From: Streptomyces qinglanensis
GTDB lineage: Bacteria; Actinomycetota; Actinomycetes; Streptomycetales; Streptomycetaceae
Direction of reading: 5' to 3'
Assembly: GCF_900111245.1 (NCBI RefSeq)
Contig: NZ_FOGO01000016.1
Location: 115,571 to 179,570 of the forward strand
Length of the DNA stretch: 64,000 bases
Position 1 is the stretch's first letter. Each line of letters starts with the position of its first letter. The notes beneath the pieces were generated by a model that was not told the DNA's origin, made no database searches, and saw only the letters and a list, made by a program, of their open reading frames with translations. Below, one piece after another: positions 51,727 to 61,066 of this stretch. Made by a program: the position numbers and the translations under genes.

Positions 51727-52312
51727 GCGGCGCGGCAGCAAGGCCCCCGCCGAACCGGTCACACTGAAGATCCTGGTGGCCGGCGGGTTCGGCGTCGGCA
51801 AGACCACACTGGTGGGGGCGGTCAGCGAGATCAAACCGCTGCGCACCGAGGAACTGCTGACCGAGGCCAGCCGCCCCGTGGACAGCACCCGCGGTGTGGA
51901 GGCGAAGACCACCACGACGGTCGCCATGGACTTCGGCCGGATCACCATCAACGAAGAGCTGGTGCTGTACCTGTTCGGCACACCGGGACAGGACCGGTTC
52001 TGGTTCCTGTGGGACGAACTGGCGACCGGCGCGCTGGGCGCCGTGGTGCTCGCCGACACCCGGCGGCTGGAGAACAGCTTCGCGGCCGTCGACTACTTCG
52101 AGCGCCGGGGCATCCCCTTCACGGTGGCGGTCAACTGCTTCGACGACGCCGAGCGGTACCCCGTCGAGCATGTCCGCGAGGCTCTCGACCTGGACGGCGG
52201 GATACCGGTGCTGCTGTGCGACGCGCGGCAGCGCGAATCCGCGCGCGACGTCCTCGTCTCGGTGGTCGAGCACGCCATGCGGATCGCCACCCGGACGACA
52301 GCCGGCACCTGA
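51707..52312 (+). CDS. cvnD: Conservon Ras-like GTPase CvnD
   Basis: A 201-residue small GTPase. The P-loop is GGFGVGKTT (residues 26-34), the switch region STRGVEAKTTTTVAMDFGRI follows, and the G3 motif is GTPGQDRF. A guanine-base element is possible in NCFDD. It is the effector of the conservon. Unlike some conservons (cvn9/rar in S. coelicolor), no cytochrome P450 gene follows; the next gene is convergent. The start overlaps the end of cvnC. Conservons influence development and antibiotic production; which one this is cannot be decided from the window. Confidence 0.92.
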   Translation: MVFGRSERRGSKAPAEPVTLKILVAGGFGVGKTTLVGAVSEIKPLRTEELLTEASRPVDSTRGVEAKTTTTVAMDFGRITINEELVLYLFGTPGQDRFWFLWDELATGALGAVVLADTRRLENSFAAVDYFERRGIPFTVAVNCFDDAERYPVEHVREALDLDGGIPVLLCDARQRESARDVLVSVVEHAMRIATRTTAGT

Positions 52313-52445
52313 GGTCGGAGTTCAGCGCGCGGTGCCGGTGCCACGCCGCACGGCCCGCCTCCCGGCCCGGTGGCCTCCGTCGGACCCCTCGCTTCCCCGT
52401 CGGGCCGCCCGCGCCGTCTCCCGGCGGCCCCGCCGTGCCGGACCC

Positions 52446-52473
52446 CGGGCGGGGCCGACAGCGGCCCCGCCCG
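52446..52473. terminator. Bidirectional terminator between cvnD and glpK
   Basis: CGGGCGGGGCCG (52446-52457) pairs perfectly with CGGCCCCGCCCG (52462-52473) around the loop ACAG, a 12-base-pair stem ending nine bases before the stop codon side of glpK. It serves both convergent genes. Confidence 0.85.
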
Positions 52474-52481
52474 ACCCGGTC

Positions 52482-53987
<1,506 letters not shown>

Positions 53988-54395
53988 GTTGTGACGACCC
54001 CTCGATAGGTGCGTTCGGACGTCCCGATCAGAATGCGGCCTTGCGGAGCGGTACGCCGCAGCCCCGCCGAGCAGAGCCCCCAGGCCCCGCCGATCGGCGG
54101 CTCCACCCGGCTGACGGCGGTGCCCGCGATGAGCGTGACGGCAGTGTTCAGCGCGGCTGAGGGGCAGTCAAGGCCGGGCGCACGACCACCTCGACACGCC
54201 CCCTCTGCGACGCTGCTGTCGCGACTGTCACCAGGGTGTCACCAGATCCCCACGCCCCCGCACGTCCCACCCCTCACGTGAACCGCTCCCGGGGGCCGGG
54301 CGTCCAGATGCATCAGGAACGGTGGCACGGGACCGACGGGGGTGATCCCGAGCCACCGTTCCGCATCTGCCCGTTCCCTGGTAGAGGAGAGGGGC
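53988..54395. other. Divergent spacer glpK / D-Ala-D-Ala dipeptidase
   Basis: These 408 bases hold no gene. The glpK side contains TATCGA as a possible minus-strand -10 (near 54014) beside the sequence GTTCGGAC. The dipeptidase side contains a long inverted repeat, listed separately, and the GAGGAGAGGGG ribosome site. No further structure is convincing. Confidence 0.5.
54316..54362 (+). promoter_or_regulatory. Long inverted repeat before the dipeptidase gene
   Basis: GGAACGGTGGC (54316-54326) pairs perfectly with GCCACCGTTCC (54352-54362). After a single A-A mismatch the stem continues with CGGGA (54328-54332) and TCCCG (54346-54350), giving 16 paired bases with a 13-base loop. It ends 33 bases before the ATG and just before the ribosome site. 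It could be an attenuator-like leader hairpin or an operator; nothing upstream on this strand needs a terminator. Confidence 0.5.
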
Positions 54396-55220
54396 ATGAG
54401 ACGCATCCGCACCGCCCCTCGGGCCCCGCTCGCCGCAGCCGCCGCTCTCCTCGTCCTCGCGGCCGCCCCTGTCCCCGCAGCTCAGGCCGCATCCGGGCGC
54501 GGCCATGAGCCCAAGGCACCCGAGGAGTTCGTCGCCCTGCACGACGTGGCCCCGACCATCCGCCAGGACATCCGCTACTTCACCCGGCACAACTTCGTCG
54601 GCGAGCGCATCGACGGCTACCGCCGGCCGATGTGCCTCGTCACCCGGGACACCGGCCGCGCGCTCGCCCGGGCCCAGCGCTCCCTCCTGCGCCGCGGCTA
54701 CACGCTCAAGGTCTACGACTGCTACCGCCCGCAGCGGGCCGTGGACCACTTCGTGCGCTGGGCCAAGGACCTGGACGACCAGCGGATGAAGCGCGAATTC
54801 TACCCGCGCGTGGCCAAGAACCGGCTCTTCGAGGACGGCTACATCGCGGAGAAGTCCGGACACAGCCGCGGCAGCACCGTCGACATCACCGTCGCCGAGC
54901 TGCCCGCCCGCCCCACCCGCCCCTACCACCCCGGCGAACCCCTGGTGCCGTGCTACGCACCCCAGGAGGAGCGGTTTCCCGACAACTCCGTCGACACCGG
55001 GACCGGCTTCGACTGCTTCGACACCCTCGCGCACACCGACGACCCCCGCATCACCGGGAAGCAGCGCGCCAACCGGCTGCTGCTCAAGCGCACACTGGAG
55101 CACGAGGGCTTCAGCAACCTGCCGGAGGAGTGGTGGCACTTCACCCATGAGCCGGAGACCTTCTCGGACACCTACTTCGACTTTCCCGTCTCCCCCCGCT
55201 CGCTGACCCCGCAGCACTGA
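54396..55220 (+). CDS. Secreted D-alanyl-D-alanine dipeptidase (VanX/DdpX family, M15)
   Basis: A 274-residue exported zinc peptidase. A cleavable signal peptide is clear (MRRIRTAPRAP then a hydrophobic run ending AAQAASG, about residues 1-31). Zinc ligands are His156 and Asp163 in SGHSRGSTVDIT and His248 in EWWHF, with the catalytic base Glu245. This HxxxxxxD and ExxH spacing is that of VanX. The protein would split D-Ala-D-Ala, but because it is secreted it more likely recycles or scavenges wall dipeptide than confers glycopeptide resistance, which needs cytoplasmic VanX plus VanH/VanA. None of those are in the window. The ATG at 54396 follows GAGGAGAGGGG. A long hairpin lies just upstream and a terminator follows. 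Confidence 0.87.
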   Translation: MRRIRTAPRAPLAAAAALLVLAAAPVPAAQAASGRGHEPKAPEEFVALHDVAPTIRQDIRYFTRHNFVGERIDGYRRPMCLVTRDTGRALARAQRSLLRRGYTLKVYDCYRPQRAVDHFVRWAKDLDDQRMKREFYPRVAKNRLFEDGYIAEKSGHSRGSTVDITVAELPARPTRPYHPGEPLVPCYAPQEERFPDNSVDTGTGFDCFDTLAHTDDPRITGKQRANRLLLKRTLEHEGFSNLPEEWWHFTHEPETFSDTYFDFPVSPRSLTPQH

Positions 55221-55227
55221 GACCGCC

Positions 55228-55270
55228 GCCTCCGGAGCCACCGGCGAACGCGCCCGGGGGCTCCGGAGGC
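55228..55270 (+). terminator. Terminator of the dipeptidase gene
   Basis: GCCTCCGGAGCC (55228-55239) and GGCTCCGGAGGC (55259-55270) form a perfect 12-base-pair stem with a 19-base loop, starting eight bases after the stop codon. Confidence 0.75.
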
Positions 55271-55352
55271 CGCACCTTTGGCGCTAGGTTGAAGCGGCAG
55301 CCGGACACCGGACCCGCAGCAGCCGCAGCACAGCCGAGCAGGGGAGCCCACC

Positions 55353-56165
55353 ATGACCGAACGGACGAAGGCACAACGGCCCGCGACGCAGATCGACACC
55401 ACGGTCCCGCACTCCGCGCGCATCTGGAACTACCTCCTGGGCGGCAAGGACCACTACGCCGTCGACCGCGCCGCAGGTGACAAGGTCTGCGAGGTCTTCC
55501 CCGGGATGGTCGACATCACCCGGCACTCGCGGGCCTTCATCGGCCGCGTCGTACGCCACCTCGCGGGGGAGGCGGGCATCCGCCAGTTCCTCGACATAGG
55601 CACCGGCCTGCCCACTGTCGACAACACCCACGAGATCGCCCAGCGGGTGGCACCGGAGTCCCGGATCGTCTACGTCGACAACGACCCCCTCGTCCTCGCG
55701 CACGCCCAGGCGCTGCTCACCAGCACCCGCGAGGGCGCCACCAGCTACCTGCACGCCGACGTGCGCGACCCCGCCGGGATCCTCGCGGCCGCCGCCGAGA
55801 CCCTCGACCTCGACCAGCCCGTCGGCCTGATGCTGATGGGCGTCCTGGGCCTGGTCCAGGACGAGGACGAGGCACGCGCCGTCACCCGCGAACTGCTGGA
55901 CGCGCTGCCGTCCGGCAGCTATCTGGGCTACAACGACGGCAGCACCACCGACCCCGCCTACGTCGAGGCCATCCGCCGCTTCAACGCGGGCAGCGGAGCC
56001 GTGCCCTACACCCCGCGCACCCCCGAGCAGATGGCGGGCTTCTTCGAGGGGCTGGAAGTGCTGGAACCAGGCATCGTCTCCCTCCCGCACTGGCGTCCCG
56101 AGGCGCTGCCGTTCGGCGAGCCGCCCCGTATCGCCTGCTACGGAGGAGTCGGACGCAAGCCGTGA
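55353..56165 (+). CDS. SAM-dependent methyltransferase, DUF574/S-adenosyl methyltransferase family
   Basis: A 270-residue Rossmann-fold methyltransferase of a family that is greatly expanded in Streptomyces. Its signature start TTVPHSARIWNYLLGGKDHYAVDRAAG is present. Then come motif I (QFLDIGTGLPTVDNTHEIAQ), the acidic motif II (RIVYVDNDPLVL), and the C-terminal YTPRTPEQMAGFFEGLEVLEPGIVSLPHWRPE. It is complete and normal in length. The ATG at 55353 follows GGGGAG, and a possible -10 TAGGTT (55285-55290) lies upstream. Substrates of the family are unknown; the neighbours do not help. Confidence 0.9.
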   Translation: MTERTKAQRPATQIDTTVPHSARIWNYLLGGKDHYAVDRAAGDKVCEVFPGMVDITRHSRAFIGRVVRHLAGEAGIRQFLDIGTGLPTVDNTHEIAQRVAPESRIVYVDNDPLVLAHAQALLTSTREGATSYLHADVRDPAGILAAAAETLDLDQPVGLMLMGVLGLVQDEDEARAVTRELLDALPSGSYLGYNDGSTTDPAYVEAIRRFNAGSGAVPYTPRTPEQMAGFFEGLEVLEPGIVSLPHWRPEALPFGEPPRIACYGGVGRKP

Positions 56166-56176
56166 GCGCACGCGGC

Positions 56177-56231
56177 CACCGGCCCGGCCCGCCCGCCGGG
56201 CCGGTGGTCCGGCAGGCGGGCCGGGCCGGTG
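56177..56231. terminator. Bidirectional terminator
   Basis: CACCGGCCCGGCCCGCC (56177-56193) pairs perfectly over 17 bases with GGCGGGCCGGGCCGGTG (56215-56231); the 21-base loop can fold further. It lies between the convergent methyltransferase and GH31 genes. Confidence 0.85.
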
Positions 56232-56243
56232 CGCCGGGCCGGA

Positions 56244-58724
56244 TCACCCGGCTGACGGGCCGGGCGGGCGGCCCACCCGCACGGCGTACTCCACCGCCGC
56301 ACCGTCCTCCCCCTCCACCAGGACTGCCCCGTCGCGCCCGCCACGCACCGTGAACCGCTCGGCGGCCGGGCGCTCCCCTCCGGCACCCGGATCGGGGATC
56401 AGCAGCCCGCCTCCGGTACGCCCCGGGAGCGGCGGCCACACCTCCAGCTCCGTGCGCCCGCCGGCACCCCGCACCGGTATCGCCGATCCCGCCCGTGCCA
56501 GCACCGGCAGCCCCGCCAACGGCGCCGGCAGCCGCACCGTCGCCGGGCCCCGGTGACAGCGCCCGGTGCGGGTGTCGTACCACCGGCCCGGCGGCAGCCG
56601 CACCGCACGCGACCGCGCACCCGCTTCCAGCACCGGCGCGACCAGCAGCGCGTCCCCCAGCAGGAACGCGTCCTCGCAGTCGCGCAGCGCCCGGTCCCGG
56701 GGATGCTGCCACCAGACCGGCCGCACGTAGGGGGTGCCCGTGCGGTGCGCCAGTTGAGCCAGCGTCATCAGATACGGCAGCAGCCGCTCCCGCTCCGCCA
56801 GCGCCGCGCGCACATGTCCCAGCAGCTCCTCCCCGACGCCCCAGGGCGCCGCGGCCTCCCAGGACGCACCGGCGGCGCTCCCGGTCGTCCGGGTGCGCAG
56901 CAGCGGCAGGTACGCGGCCAACTGGAGTCGGCGCAGATACAGCTCGGGGGAGGGGCGCCGGGCCGGGGCCGCGACATCCGGCCCCGCGAACGGCACTCCG
57001 CACAAGCCCAGGCCCAGCACCAGCGACAGCGTGGTCCGCAGCCCCTCCCACCCGGCCTCCGGCGCGGCGGTGCCGATGCCGCCGTAGCGCTGGATCCCCG
57101 CCCACCCCGAACCCGCGAGCACGAACGGACGCTCCTGGGGGCGCAGCTCCCGCATCCCGGCCCAGCCCGCCTTCGCCATCGCCAGCGCGTAGAGGTTGTG
57201 CCCCTCCCGGTGGTCGCCGCCCCGGCCCTCCAGCGCGTGCCGTGCCGAGCGGGGCAGCGTCGTCTCGCCGAACGCGCACAGCGAAGTGGGCTCGTCGCCG
57301 GTGTGCCAGACCGCGGTGAAACCCTGCTCGATCCGTTCCGCGAACAGCGCCCCCCACCACTTGCGCGCCCGCCGGTCGGTGAAGTCGGGGAAGGCCGCAT
57401 CCCCCCGGCGCGCACCGCCCAGCACCGTGCGGCCCGCCGCGTCCCGGACGAACACGTCCGCCGCGGTGCCGCTGTCGAACACCGGGCAGCCCGGCTCGGC
57501 CACCACCCCCGGCCGCACCACCGACACCAGCTCCACCCCGTCCGCCCGCAGCCGCGTCGCCGCCGACCGGCCCGCCGCCCCGCCCGCGTCCGCCGAGCAG
57601 GCTGCCGCCCCGCCCGCGTCCGCCGAGCGGTCCGGGCCGGAGGAGGGAGCCGGGCTCGCGGAGGGCGCCGCGCCCGTCGCGTCCGCCGAGCGGCCCGTGC
57701 CCGCGGTGCGGCCGCCCCACCCGGCGCCGGAATCCAGTTGCAGTGCGCTCAGCGGTAGCCCGTGCGCGCGGTGGCCGTCCGCGAGCCGCCGCAGCTCACG
57801 CTCCCCGGCCCGGCCCTGGTGCACATGCTGGTGGCCCAGCGCCCAGCGGGGCGGCACGGCGGGCGCCCCGGTCAGCGCCGCCCAGCCGTGCAGCACTCGG
57901 GACGGGGCACCCGCCACCACCCAGTACCGCATCGGGCCCCCGCTCATCCGCACCTCGCAGCGCGCCGGCCGATCGTGGCCCGACCCCCGCCCCTCGGCGC
58001 CCTCCCGTACCGTCACCCAGCCGTCCCAGGAGTTGTCGTGGAAGACGAGCAGGGTGCCCGCGTCGGCCACACTCACCAGCACCGGCATGGCGACCGGCAC
58101 CGGGCCCGCGCCCCGGTCGCGGGTGTCGGCGCCGCCGTTCCACAACCGGTAGGCGCCCTCCCGCAGCCGCGGGCCCGCGCTCCTGCCGCCCAACCCGAAG
58201 AAGCGTGCGTCGGCGGGCAGCTCCGAGCGCTGCATCCAGCGCGGACCGCCCGCGGCGGCCTCGTCCGACTCCCACCAGCGGGGCGGTCCGTCCCGGCGCA
58301 GCAGTGCGCCGCCCGGGGTGCGCACCTCCACCGCACCGTGGCGCGACACCGTCACCAGCATCCGTTCGGAGACCACCCGCCAGCCGCCGTCCTTGTCCGG
58401 CTCCAACCGCGCCCGCGGGTCGGTCTCCGGGCAGGCGCCCGCCAGTGCGTACGACGGTTCGGGCTCCGCGCCGTCCCACCCGAGGAACACCGCACCGCCC
58501 GCCGTCACCCGCACCTCCAGCGCCGACCGGGCGAAGCACACCCGACCGCCGCCCGGCCCCGCCTCCGCCCCCGCGGCCTCGCCCGGGGTGCGTGCCCGCT
58601 CCGCGCGCTGCCGCGGCAGCGCCGCCGCGTCGGCCCGCTGCCTGCGCCACGCCGTACGCAGGGCCCGCGCCCCCCGACCTCCACCGACAACCCTCACCGA
58701 CCGCACCAGGCCCCGCCCGTCCAT
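56244..58724 (-). CDS. GH31-family protein lacking catalytic residues (predicted pseudoenzyme)
   Basis: An 826-residue protein with the alpha-glucosidase family GH31 layout: N-terminal beta domain, then the barrel (PPRWALGHQHVHQG...), then C-terminal beta domains. The family framework is easy to follow: SARHALEGRGGDHREGHNLYALAMAKAG, RPFVLAGSGWAGIQRYGG, LGLGLCGVPFAGPDV. But the nucleophile motif W-x-D-M-N-E reads WHTGDEP with Thr475 in place of Asp. The acid/base region RYGG-x-W-S-G-D reads RYGGIGTAA with Ala554 in place of Asp. LWLDID reads LQLDSG, RSGWAG has lost its Arg, and the FRTH histidine is Arg. The frame is intact, so this is not decay by frameshift. A 45-residue Ala/Ser/Gly insert has internal repeats. 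A sugar-binding or regulatory role is possible. It is flanked by unrelated genes. Confidence 0.82.
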   Translation of the reverse strand: MDGRGLVRSVRVVGGGRGARALRTAWRRQRADAAALPRQRAERARTPGEAAGAEAGPGGGRVCFARSALEVRVTAGGAVFLGWDGAEPEPSYALAGACPETDPRARLEPDKDGGWRVVSERMLVTVSRHGAVEVRTPGGALLRRDGPPRWWESDEAAAGGPRWMQRSELPADARFFGLGGRSAGPRLREGAYRLWNGGADTRDRGAGPVPVAMPVLVSVADAGTLLVFHDNSWDGWVTVREGAEGRGSGHDRPARCEVRMSGGPMRYWVVAGAPSRVLHGWAALTGAPAVPPRWALGHQHVHQGRAGERELRRLADGHRAHGLPLSALQLDSGAGWGGRTAGTGRSADATGAAPSASPAPSSGPDRSADAGGAAACSADAGGAAGRSAATRLRADGVELVSVVRPGVVAEPGCPVFDSGTAADVFVRDAAGRTVLGGARRGDAAFPDFTDRRARKWWGALFAERIEQGFTAVWHTGDEPTSLCAFGETTLPRSARHALEGRGGDHREGHNLYALAMAKAGWAGMRELRPQERPFVLAGSGWAGIQRYGGIGTAAPEAGWEGLRTTLSLVLGLGLCGVPFAGPDVAAPARRPSPELYLRRLQLAAYLPLLRTRTTGSAAGASWEAAAPWGVGEELLGHVRAALAERERLLPYLMTLAQLAHRTGTPYVRPVWWQHPRDRALRDCEDAFLLGDALLVAPVLEAGARSRAVRLPPGRWYDTRTGRCHRGPATVRLPAPLAGLPVLARAGSAIPVRGAGGRTELEVWPPLPGRTGGGLLIPDPGAGGERPAAERFTVRGGRDGAVLVEGEDGAAVEYAVRVGRPPGPSAG
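57574..57628. repeat. 30-base tandem repeat inside the GH31-like gene
   Basis: A 25-base identical core (starting GCCGCCCCGCCCGCG) recurs at 57574-57598 and 57604-57628, period 30 bases, so reading frame is kept and ten residues (SADAGGAA-containing) are repeated. A shorter third copy lies near 57680. It falls in a loop of the barrel. Confidence 0.7.
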
Positions 58725-58819
58725 GCTGCTCAGCCTGCCACCGGCAACCGTCCACGTCAGGGCTGTTCAGTGGCCGTTCACCCGGTGGTCACCCTGCGCG
58801 CCGTGTGTTCCCCACACCG

Positions 58820-58838
58820 CACACAGCCGCACTGTGTG
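58820..58838. promoter_or_regulatory. Inverted repeat before the acetoacetyl-CoA synthetase gene
   Basis: CACACAG (58820-58826) and CTGTGTG (58832-58838) form a perfect palindrome around CCGCA. It lies in the 206-base divergent spacer between the GH31-like and synthetase genes, 92 bases before the latter's start. An operator is possible but unproven. Confidence 0.4.
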
Positions 58839-58930
58839 ACACCCGCCCTGGCACAACGGATGACCACATGGCATCGTCCCGCGCGAAGGGACGCGACGAC
58901 GCGTACAGGACGTCAGGGAGCCGCCACGCC

Positions 58931-60952
58931 ATGACCGCAGCACACAGCGACAGGACCGCCCGGACCTCACAGCCCGAGGCGCTCTGGCGGCCCGACCCCG
59001 GTGCCTTCGCCTCGGCCCGCCTCACCCGCTTCCAGGAGTGGGCGGCCCGGCACCACGGTGCCCCGGAGCCCGATCCGAGCGACCCCGTCGCCTCGTACGC
59101 CGCGCTGCACCGCTGGTCGACCGAGCACCTGGCCACCTTCTGGGGCGCCTTCGCCGACTGGTCCGGCGTCCGCTTCAGCACCCCGTACGAGACCGTCCTC
59201 GCCGATGCCGCCATGCCCGGAGCCACCTGGTTCCCCGGCGCCACGCTCAACTACGCCGAGCACGCGCTGCGCCCGGCGGAGGACCCCGAGCGCGCCGCCG
59301 GGCCCGCGCTGCTCCACGTCGACGAAACACACGAGCCCACTCCGGTGAGCTGGGCGCAACTGCGCTCCCAGGTCGCCTCGCTGGCCCAGGAACTGCGCCG
59401 ACTGGGCGTCCGGCCCGGCGACCGGATCAGCGGATACCTGCCCAACATCCCGGAGGCGGCGGTCGCCCTGCTGGCCACCGCCGCGGTCGGCGGCGTCTGG
59501 ACCTCCTGCGCACCCGACTTCGGCGCGCGCAGCGTCCTGGACCGCTTCCAGCAGGTCGAGCCCGTCGTCCTGATCACCGTCGACGGCTACCGCTACGGCG
59601 GCAAGGAACACGACCGCCGTACGACGGTCGCCGAACTCCGCTCCGCACTGCCCACCCTGCGCGCGGTCGTCCATGTGCCGCTGCTGGGCACCCCGGCTCC
59701 CGAGGGAGCACTGGAGTGGGCCGACCTCACCTCTCTCGACGTCGAACCCCGCTACGAGCAGGTGCCCTTCGACCATCCGCTGTGGGTTCTCTACTCCTCC
59801 GGCACCACGGGACTGCCCAAGGCCATCGTCCAGTCCCAGGGCGGCATCCTGCTCGAACACCTCAAGCAGCTCACTCTGCACAACGACATGGGACCCGGGG
59901 ACCGCTTCTTCTGGTTCACCTCCACCGGCTGGATGATGTGGAACCTGCTGGTCTCCGGGCTCCTCACCGGCGCCACGGTCGTCACCTACGACGGCAGCCC
60001 CGGCTACCCCGACACGGCGGCCCAGTGGCGCGTCGCCGAGCGCACCGGTACGACGATCTACGGCACCTCGGCCGCCTACATCATGGCCTGCCGCAAGGCG
60101 GACGTGCACCCGGGCCGGGACTTCGACCTCTCCCGGGTCAAGTGCGTGGCCACCACCGGATCGCCGCTGCCGCCCGACGGCTTCCGCTGGATCCACGACG
60201 AGGTCGCCGCCGACATGTGGATCGCCTCGGTCAGCGGCGGCACCGACGTGTGCAGTTGCTTCGCCGGCGCCGTCCCCACGCTCCCCGTCCACACCGGAGA
60301 GCTGCAGGCCCCCTCCCTCGCCACCGATCTTGCCGCCTGGGACCCCCAGGGCAGGCCGCTGGTGGACGAGGTCGGCGAACTGGTCGTCACCCAGCCCATG
60401 CCCTCCATGCCCGTCCGGTTCTGGAACGACCCCGACGGCGCGCGCTACCACGACAGCTACTTCGACATGTATCCCGGAGTCTGGCGCCACGGCGACTGGA
60501 TCACCCTCACCAGCCGCAACACGGTCGTCATCCACGGGCGCTCCGACTCCACCCTCAACCGCCAGGGCGTCCGGATGGGCTCCGCGGACATCTACGAGGC
60601 CGTCGAACGGCTCCCCGAGATCCGCGAATCCCTCGTCATCGGCGTCGAACAGGCCGACGGCGGCTACTGGATGCCGCTCTTCGTCCACCTCGCCGAGGGC
60701 GCCGCACTCGACGACGCACTGCGTGACCGTGTCAAGCAGACCATCCGGCAGAGCCTCTCGCCCCGGCACGTGCCCGACGAGATCATCGAGATCCCCGCCG
60801 TTCCGCACACTCTCACCGGCAAGCGCCTGGAGGTCCCCGTCAAACGACTCCTCCAGGGCACCGCCATGGAGAAGGCCGTCAACCCCGGCTCGGTCGACAA
60901 CGCCGAACTGCTCCGCTTCTACGAGCAGCTCGGCCGCGAGCGCACCGCCTGA
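58931..60952 (+). CDS. Acetoacetyl-CoA synthetase (acetoacetate-CoA ligase)
   Basis: A 673-residue ANL-superfamily ligase of the acetoacetyl-CoA synthetase type, larger than fatty-acid ligases. It starts with the N-terminal domain typical of acetyl-CoA-synthetase-like enzymes (FQEWAARHHGAPEPDPSDPVASYAALHRWSTEHLATFWGAF). Further motifs are LYSSGTTGLPKAIVQSQGG (phosphate loop), FWFTSTGWMMWNLL, SGGTDVCSCFAG, GDWITLTSRNTVVIHGRSDSTLNRQGVRMG and the C-terminal lysine in LTGKRLEVPVKRLL. It would turn acetoacetate into acetoacetyl-CoA for lipid or polyketide use. The frame is open far upstream, but the ATG at 58931 (AGGGAG ten bases before) begins the conserved region; an ATG at 58868 is less likely. 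A hairpin terminator follows. Confidence 0.9.
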   Translation: MTAAHSDRTARTSQPEALWRPDPGAFASARLTRFQEWAARHHGAPEPDPSDPVASYAALHRWSTEHLATFWGAFADWSGVRFSTPYETVLADAAMPGATWFPGATLNYAEHALRPAEDPERAAGPALLHVDETHEPTPVSWAQLRSQVASLAQELRRLGVRPGDRISGYLPNIPEAAVALLATAAVGGVWTSCAPDFGARSVLDRFQQVEPVVLITVDGYRYGGKEHDRRTTVAELRSALPTLRAVVHVPLLGTPAPEGALEWADLTSLDVEPRYEQVPFDHPLWVLYSSGTTGLPKAIVQSQGGILLEHLKQLTLHNDMGPGDRFFWFTSTGWMMWNLLVSGLLTGATVVTYDGSPGYPDTAAQWRVAERTGTTIYGTSAAYIMACRKADVHPGRDFDLSRVKCVATTGSPLPPDGFRWIHDEVAADMWIASVSGGTDVCSCFAGAVPTLPVHTGELQAPSLATDLAAWDPQGRPLVDEVGELVVTQPMPSMPVRFWNDPDGARYHDSYFDMYPGVWRHGDWITLTSRNTVVIHGRSDSTLNRQGVRMGSADIYEAVERLPEIRESLVIGVEQADGGYWMPLFVHLAEGAALDDALRDRVKQTIRQSLSPRHVPDEIIEIPAVPHTLTGKRLEVPVKRLLQGTAMEKAVNPGSVDNAELLRFYEQLGRERTA

Positions 60953-60993
60953 CCGGCCGCACCCGGACCGCCACTGAGGCCGGCCACGCGCGT

Positions 60994-61025
60994 GAGGGCC
61001 GCCCCGCATCAGCGGGACGGCCCTC
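60994..61025. terminator. Bidirectional terminator between the synthetase and ptsI genes
   Basis: GAGGGCCG-c-CCCGC (60994-61007) pairs with GCGGG-a-CGGCCCTC (61012-61025) with one mismatch, around the loop ATCA. Thirteen of fourteen positions pair. It is 41 bases before the ptsI stop codon side. Confidence 0.82.
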
Positions 61026-61066
61026 GACCGCTCCTGCGACCGCCCGTTCCGCGGCCGCCGCCCGGG

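Noticed and set aside
39802..52312. A JetD-type nuclease partner near the condensin-like operon
   Set aside because: The flanking genes were read on both sides (oxoprolinase, GntR, small membrane protein, conservon); none has Toprim or DUF2220-like features.
57743..58930. An N-terminal extension of the acetoacetyl-CoA synthetase by up to 396 residues
   Set aside because: It is antisense to the GH31-like gene and low-complexity; the family start fits the ATG at 58931.
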